Of a stretch of DNA of 64,000 nt, positions 58,521 to 64,000 are shown in pieces. Source of the stretch: Bacteroidales bacterium (lineage in GTDB: Bacteria > Bacteroidota > Bacteroidia > Bacteroidales > VadinHA17); contig JANTGF010000010.1 of the NCBI GenBank assembly GCA_024763075.1, positions 16,944 to 80,943 on the forward strand, written 5' to 3'. Numbering within the stretch: position 1 is the stretch's first letter; each line of letters starts with the position of its first letter. Position numbers and translations under genes: made by a program. The notes under the pieces were generated by a model, which had not been told where the DNA came from, searched no databases, and worked only from the letters and a program-made list of their open reading frames with translations.

Positions 58521-59732
58521 ATGAAAAAAACAAAATCATTATTATTTGCTTTATTAATCGTCAATGTTGGTTTAAGTGCAAAGGATATATCAATAACCGG
58601 GGAATGGCTTCTGACAAAAGTCGAAATGGGAGACAAAACAGAAGAAGTTTATCAGGTAGTTAAATTTAAGGATGATGGTTATGCCGAGATGCAGGGTAGC
58701 GTATTTGGATCATATAATTACGATGCAAAGGCAAAAACTCTTACAATTGAGTCTGAAATGATAAAAGAGTTCGCGGGAAAATGGAAAGTTTTAAAAAGTA
58801 AAAAAAAGGAAATGATTCTTGAATCAGAGAAAAGCAGGATCTATTTTGTAGAATATGATCAGGAAAAAATAAATCTTGACAATGAAAAGTCTGGATTTTT
58901 GGGTGTATGGAAAATGAATTATGATGATGCCGACAATTATTTTAGTTTCAATAGTCCTGATAAATTGAAGATAATTACAGTTACTCCCGGAAGTTACAGT
59001 ACAGGCAGTGGCACCTGGATGTATGACTCAAATGACCAGACTCTTCTTATGGTGATTCGTGGTCCGCTAAAAGGCCGTAATAAAGTGAAAAATATTACGG
59101 AATCAGCTTTTGTTCTGGAAAAAAACGGACAAGAATACAGTGCGCTCAAAATTGACCAAAATGCGAAAAACAGGGAAAAACCGGATTTTACTCCGGATGA
59201 TATTTATGAAACCATGGATAAAAATGAACCGAATACCTTAATTGAGAATGTCAAGTTCTCATGGAACAATCCCGACGCAAAGATTTCATATTTGAAAAAT
59301 GTCAAGGCATTGCATTACATCCATTCTTCCTTACTAAAAGGACTTGATAGTTTTATAGATGAAGAAGTTACGGCAAATGTTTCTTTTGATGAAGATAACT
59401 ATCAAATAAATATGGATGAAGTATTTGATGGTATTTCTGAAGCGGAAAGTGAACCGGACAATGTATTTTTTCCGGTAAAATTCCTGAATGACTATCGTGT
59501 AACAGGAGAAAAAGAGATTACGGTACCGGCAGGAACTTTTAAATGTGTTGTAATTGAAGCCGTGGATAGTTTTGATGCCCGGTACAGGTTATATATGATA
59601 AAAAACCGGCCCGGGGTTTATGCAAAGATTATTCTATCAAAAGATGATTTTGGTGAAGAAGTATTCGACAAGTATGAATTGTCAGAAATTGACGGGGATT
59701 TCAAGGACCAAAACAATAAGGAAGCTCATTAA
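58521..59732 (+). CDS. Exported hypothetical protein (lipocalin-like N-terminal part possible)
   Basis: Signal peptide; 'ITGEWLLTKVEMGDKTEEVYQVVKFKDDGYAEMQG'; second half contains 'FPVKFLNDYRVTGEKEITVPAGTFKCVVIEAVDSFDARYRLYMIKNRPGVYAKI'. Confidence 0.75.
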   Translation: MKKTKSLLFALLIVNVGLSAKDISITGEWLLTKVEMGDKTEEVYQVVKFKDDGYAEMQGSVFGSYNYDAKAKTLTIESEMIKEFAGKWKVLKSKKKEMILESEKSRIYFVEYDQEKINLDNEKSGFLGVWKMNYDDADNYFSFNSPDKLKIITVTPGSYSTGSGTWMYDSNDQTLLMVIRGPLKGRNKVKNITESAFVLEKNGQEYSALKIDQNAKNREKPDFTPDDIYETMDKNEPNTLIENVKFSWNNPDAKISYLKNVKALHYIHSSLLKGLDSFIDEEVTANVSFDEDNYQINMDEVFDGISEAESEPDNVFFPVKFLNDYRVTGEKEITVPAGTFKCVVIEAVDSFDARYRLYMIKNRPGVYAKIILSKDDFGEEVFDKYELSEIDGDFKDQNNKEAH

Positions 59733-59797
59733 AACAAAAACACAAAAAGTAATCAATAACGAAACTACTGTTAAGTCAATTATATTATGACGTTACT

Positions 59798-59873
59798 ATT
59801 TGAAGGAAGTATGACTGAGAAATCTTTGAATTAAAGGAGATTTCTCTCCATCGTTCCTCAGGTTCGAAATGAC
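59798..59873. repeat. Palindromic dispersed element
   Basis: GAGAAATCT (59817-59825) / AGATTTCTC (59838-59846) stem; left arm shared with 48504-48540. Confidence 0.8.
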
Positions 59874-60372
59874 AGATTAAATTTGACTTGACACTACCAT
59901 ACTTGAGTTTATCAATAACGGTCGTTTATCAATAAACCAAACACCGGAGGGGAATTCTTTCATTGGAGCTACAATAAGGAATAGAATACAATTACCATGG
60001 TTTTTGGAGAGAAAGTTCAGGAAATGAAAATCATTAAAGTAAAGGACAAGGAAATGGAATTGCAAAATGATAAGATGAGCTATTATTTTGAAAATATCCC
60101 TGAACTTCAGGCTCTTATTTCTAATATTTGTGTATTATTCTGCAAGAAATTACAAAATACAAATGATAAAAAACAAATAAATCCCAATGGGAACATTCAA
60201 AATTCAAAACAGATTTCGTATTTATTATTTTAAAATTTGAGATTTATTTGAATTTTGATTTTTGCAAATTGTTTTTTCTGTTTTATCCTGGTTAGGTAAA
60301 TCCGGTTTTTTTTCTTAACTTATCAGCGCTTAAGGCTCAAAGGTATATTTCAATTTATCTAATAAAGAAGCT

Positions 60373-62136
60373 ATGGAACAAGAAGACTTTTTCAAAAAGA
60401 TCATTTCAAACCCGCTTGCACAAACTTTTTTGATTTATGTCAGTGGTGGCTGGGCTGTACTGGAAATGGCAGATTATTTCATCAGCAATTACAACCTGAA
60501 TGACAGGATCAGAGATGTGATTTTGGTTATTCTTCTAATAGGTTTTCCTGTTGCCATTTTTTTTACATGGCTTTTCAGCAAGGAAAAGAAAGAGAATACA
60601 ATTCGTAATGTTTGGAAAATCAGATTGAAGAAACCCTGGTTTTCCATTCCGGGTACATTCGTACTGATTTTGCTTTTATTTTTTACCTCACGGTTTGTGT
60701 ATCTGAACGAGACCAGTCTGTCCAAAGCAAGAGAAACAAGTAGCCTGAATTCCAGGAATATGGCAGAAGTTTCCCTGGCGGTATTGCCCTTCAGTAATTA
60801 TACCGGTGAAAAAGACCAGGAATGGCTGGTGGAAGGGCAACATGAAACATTAATAAATGAATTATCAAAAATAAGTCCGGTAAAACCTCTGCGGATCATC
60901 TCACGACACACAGTAAATGCCCTGAAAGATTCGGAGAAGTCAATTACTGAAATGGCAAATGAAATAGATGTTGATTTCCTGGTAGAAGCATCGGTTCAGG
61001 GTTCCGGTGACAACATCATACTTCAGCTGCAATTGATACAGGCTTTTCCGAAGGAAAGTATTATCTGGGCTCAATCATTTACAAGCAATGTCTCTGACAT
61101 ATTACGATTGCACAGCAATATCGCTGCCCTGATTGCTCAGAAAATTAATCTGGATCTTTCTCCGGAGGAAGAACAACAGATCCTGGATCAACGGCAGGTT
61201 AATCCGGAATCATACAAGGCTTACCTCAGGGGCATGTACCAATTGAACCAGCTCACCCCTGAATCAAAAGAGAAAGGCCTGGAATTTCTTCATGAAGCGG
61301 TCAGAATTGATCCCGGGGAGCCTTTTGCATATGCCGGACTGGCCCTTGGATACCTTGAAATTGCACATGGGCCGCTGGATACCGGCGATGCTCTGACAAA
61401 AGCTGAAGCCGCAGCCTCACAGGCAATAAAACTCGACTCAACGATGGCAGAAATTTATGCAGCATTGGCAGAAGTTTATCTTTATAAAACCTGGGAATTT
61501 GAAAAGGCGGAAAAGAATTTTAAAAAGGCCCTTGAACTAAATCCAAATCTGGCACTAACGCATTATCATTATTCATGGGCTCTGTATCTCTTCGGGAGAA
61601 TGGAGGAAGCGATTCATGAGCATTTGCTTGCTAAAAAATATGATCCTTTCAATCCCTTGCATTCAGCATGGCTGGGTTTATTGTACATGTATGACGGGCA
61701 ATACGAAGAAGCTGAAAAAGTTACGCTGGAGTCAATGGAAATAGAAAAAGATTATTCTGTTGGATATTATGTCCTTGGCAGGATCTATCTGGAGACAGGA
61801 AGGACAGAAGAGGCTATAGAAGCTCACAAAAAACTTGCTGAGTTATATCCATGGTGGAAATCGGCACTTGGGTACACCTATGCCCGACTGGGTCAAATTG
61901 AAGAAGCAAAAAAAATTAAGAAAGAAATTATTGAATCCGGTGTCAACAGCTGGAAAGCTAACGGACTTTTACACATTAGTGCGGCACTGGGTGATAATGA
62001 TGAAGCATTCAGGTGGTTAAATTATGAACCCCATCATGCTTTTACAGCATGGGTAGGTGTTATGCCTGAATATAATAACTTGCATGATGATCCCCGTTTT
62101 GATGTTTTTTTGAAAAAACTCAATCTGCCAAAGTAG
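60373..62136 (+). CDS. TPR-repeat membrane protein with TolB/CadC-like N-terminal region
   Basis: Two TM segments, 'SLAVLPFSNYTGEKDQEWLVEGQHETLINELSKI', followed by multiple TPRs ('ALAEVYLYKTWEFEKAEKNFKKALELNPNLALTHYHYSWALYLFGR'). Confidence 0.88.
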   Translation: MEQEDFFKKIISNPLAQTFLIYVSGGWAVLEMADYFISNYNLNDRIRDVILVILLIGFPVAIFFTWLFSKEKKENTIRNVWKIRLKKPWFSIPGTFVLILLLFFTSRFVYLNETSLSKARETSSLNSRNMAEVSLAVLPFSNYTGEKDQEWLVEGQHETLINELSKISPVKPLRIISRHTVNALKDSEKSITEMANEIDVDFLVEASVQGSGDNIILQLQLIQAFPKESIIWAQSFTSNVSDILRLHSNIAALIAQKINLDLSPEEEQQILDQRQVNPESYKAYLRGMYQLNQLTPESKEKGLEFLHEAVRIDPGEPFAYAGLALGYLEIAHGPLDTGDALTKAEAAASQAIKLDSTMAEIYAALAEVYLYKTWEFEKAEKNFKKALELNPNLALTHYHYSWALYLFGRMEEAIHEHLLAKKYDPFNPLHSAWLGLLYMYDGQYEEAEKVTLESMEIEKDYSVGYYVLGRIYLETGRTEEAIEAHKKLAELYPWWKSALGYTYARLGQIEEAKKIKKEIIESGVNSWKANGLLHISAALGDNDEAFRWLNYEPHHAFTAWVGVMPEYNNLHDDPRFDVFLKKLNLPK

Positions 62137-62228
62137 TAATATTGGTTGAGTTCCGTACTAAATATTAGTTATTAAATCTCCGGAGGTATCCATGTCCTTT
62201 GGACGATGGATAGTCCTGGATTCGCTTG

Positions 62229-62600
62229 TTAGCTCATAGCCATGATCATACCTCCAAAATAGGGCATCAGCCATATAAACCATACAACCAGACTGAAGCG
62301 ATGAAATTTACGTCTGAGTTCCTGATTATCTTTACGTATAACAGTTGTTGCCCATATGGCATGAGCCAGCATCAGCCATAGAGCGATTTGTCCGGTAAGT
62401 GTATGGGAATCCCACAAGGTAAAATGCCCTTTTGCCAGCAGGTGCATCAAAAAAGTTCCGGTCACATCAAATGAAAAACCAATCCAGAATGTAACAACAT
62501 GCCAGGGTTTCAAAAATTTGGCCAGACGTTCGGCCCATACTCCCAAAGAATAGAACAGAAGGGCCAGGGTTATGAATATGGTGGAAAAGATGAATAACAT
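62229..62600 (-). CDS. Small membrane protein of the TIGR03987/HsmA-like type
   Basis: 4-TM hydrophobic profile; 'FWIGFSFDVTGTFLMHLLAKGHFTLWDSHTLTGQIALWLMLAHAIWATTVI'. Start moved to the ATG at 62600, downstream of the tandem repeat. Confidence 0.7.
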   Translation of the reverse strand: MLFIFSTIFITLALLFYSLGVWAERLAKFLKPWHVVTFWIGFSFDVTGTFLMHLLAKGHFTLWDSHTLTGQIALWLMLAHAIWATTVIRKDNQELRRKFHRFSLVVWFIWLMPYFGGMIMAMS

Positions 62601-62700
62601 AAATACAAGATACAAGAAACAAGAAACAAGATACAAGAATCAAGAAACAAGATACAAGAATCAAGAAACAAGATACAAAAATCAAGAAATCACGAAACAG
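62601..62700. repeat. 21-bp tandem repeat (acaagatacaagaatcaagaa)n
   Basis: Direct reading of 4-5 imperfect units immediately 5' of the 62229-62600 gene. Confidence 0.85.
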
Positions 62701-62914
62701 ATGAAATGCTGATATTTGCAGATTTCCGGGACAAGATTCAAGAATCAAATAATATACTTAAATCTCTGACCAAATATAGCAATAAAATGCAAGTTTTCCT
62801 TACAAAGATAATAGTGATGGTACCAATTTGTACAGGGTGAAATTTACCATTCTGGCATTTTCATAAATTCTCCTCAAAGATTTTTTAATTTTGACATTTT
62901 GGAATTTTAAATTT

Positions 62915-63856
62915 TTATTGGTACAATCTGATCCAGTCAATTATAACTTTTACCGGAAGATCATCCGGATCAATTTCGCCGACCCAGCCTCCTCCCAGTT
63001 GCTGGTCAAGCATTACATAAAATGGTTGGTCAAACGGCCATTGGGCGCTGTCAACGCCTTCTAATTTAGGATATTCATAAGTTGTTTTTCCGTTGATCGT
63101 ATAAACCAGTTTATCGGGATACCACTCCAAACCAAAAGTATTAAAAGTATCAGGATTGAATTTCCCCTTAGCATAATATGGCGGGTTTTGTCTCTGTTTC
63201 ATTTCAATGGTCCAGTGTGAATGCGTGGTTTGATACACAGAATCTTCGTAATTCAACCGTTCCATAATATCAATTTCCCCGTTCCGATGCGGCAGAGTAT
63301 CATAAATCTCTTTTTCGGAAAGCATCCAGAATGCAGGCCAGGATCCTTTTGCAGCCTCCAGTTTTGCATGGATTTCAACTTTACCATATTGAAATGCAAA
63401 TTTCCTTTTACTTTTGACGGCTCCCTGAAGATAAGGTCTGGGATCTGCAATTGTATCGGGATTTACAATTCCATACAAAATCAGCTTCCCGTTTTCAAAT
63501 TTATACAGGTCATCATCTCCCGAAGTATAACTAAAACAACTGATATTCTTAATATCTTTCCATTTCTCTATACTATCCACCCACTCCTTTTTTGTTAATC
63601 CGAAATCAGCATCTGTAAAACGGTTTATTTTTGTCCATTTGCCTGTATCCAGTACCGGACTATTAAATTCATCGGACCAGACAAGCTCCCAGGCATCTTT
63701 ATCATGCTGGCGACCGTCTTTCTGCACATAAATATATCCGTCAACCAGTTTGTATGGTTTTTGATCACACCCGGCTGTGATCAACATCAAAAAAAATATT
63801 AAACTGATAAAATGATGATAGAAATTTTTATTACTCATAATGTAGATTTTAAACAT
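62915..63856 (-). CDS. GH16-family glycoside hydrolase
   Basis: 'WELVWSDEFNSPVLDTGKWTKI', catalytic block 'GEIDIMERLNYED', 'FGLEWYPDKLVYTINGK', C-terminal 'PVKVIIDWIRLYQ'. Confidence 0.94.
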   Translation of the reverse strand: MFKIYIMSNKNFYHHFISLIFFLMLITAGCDQKPYKLVDGYIYVQKDGRQHDKDAWELVWSDEFNSPVLDTGKWTKINRFTDADFGLTKKEWVDSIEKWKDIKNISCFSYTSGDDDLYKFENGKLILYGIVNPDTIADPRPYLQGAVKSKRKFAFQYGKVEIHAKLEAAKGSWPAFWMLSEKEIYDTLPHRNGEIDIMERLNYEDSVYQTTHSHWTIEMKQRQNPPYYAKGKFNPDTFNTFGLEWYPDKLVYTINGKTTYEYPKLEGVDSAQWPFDQPFYVMLDQQLGGGWVGEIDPDDLPVKVIIDWIRLYQ

Positions 63857-64000
63857 TTATTTCTTTATGAAATCAATTATTCTTTTCGCTTTCTCCTTCC
63901 CGATTCCTTCAATATTACAAAACTCACTCTCAGGGGTATTCATTATTCGTTCGATAGATTTGAATTCATTTAACAGGCGGGTTGCCAGAACAGGCCCAAC
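63857..64000 (-). CDS. C-terminal helix-hairpin-helix region of an ERCC4/HhH-type DNA-binding protein, truncated by window edge
   Basis: Reverse strand reads VGPVLATRLLNEFKSIERIMNTPESEFCNIEGIGKEKAKRIIDFIKK*; two HhH motifs. Not in the ORF track because it runs off the edge. Confidence 0.75.
   Translation of the reverse strand, partial: VGPVLATRLLNEFKSIERIMNTPESEFCNIEGIGKEKAKRIIDFIKK

Noticed and set aside
59997-60233. 78-aa ORF 'MVFGEKVQEMKIIKVKDKEMELQNDKMSYYF...'
   Set aside because: Possibly a decayed gene tail, but short, low complexity and without a recognisable domain; not enough to call a pseudogene.
62601-62700. CRISPR-like array
   Set aside because: 21-bp units are contiguous with no unique spacers; simple tandem repeat.

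Overview
The window looks like a Bacteroidetes/Bacteroidales-type chromosome segment. Support: AT-rich intergenic DNA, TAnnTTTG-like -7 boxes, many exported lipoproteins, a TonB receptor with an N-terminal carboxypeptidase-like domain, and sulfatase/GH clusters. No rRNA, CRISPR array, phage or intact transposase was seen. Main content: (i) housekeeping and miscellaneous genes at 1-12.6 kb (AsmA-like fragment, hybrid histidine kinase, exported Memo-AMMECR1 fusion, YjbQ, aldolase, MGMT, aldo/keto reductase, tRNA-Gly, PLD-like protein); (ii) a polysaccharide/sulfate-ester degradation region at 12.7-48 kb (TonB receptor without SusD, five sulfatases, SGNH-DUF5703/GH fusion, two cellulase-like paralogs, propeller plus alpha-barrel protein, GH95, GH78) interrupted by Tex and by a five-gene flavin/Fe-S redox cassette; (iii) two fused aconitase/LeuCD-like enzymes with a thiolase at 48.5-53.7 kb; (iv) an MMPL exporter/LolA-like/unknown-protein set, a TPR protein and a GH16 at 53.8-64 kb. 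The most unusual feature is in the intergenic DNA: an ordered, roughly 300-330 bp chain of distinct hairpin modules, tandemly repeated downstream of three + strand genes, with one compensatory stem change and with a MITE-like element inserted into one copy. Several other palindromic or tandem repeat families occupy most other spacers. All functional names are from reading protein motifs by eye; no database search was possible.
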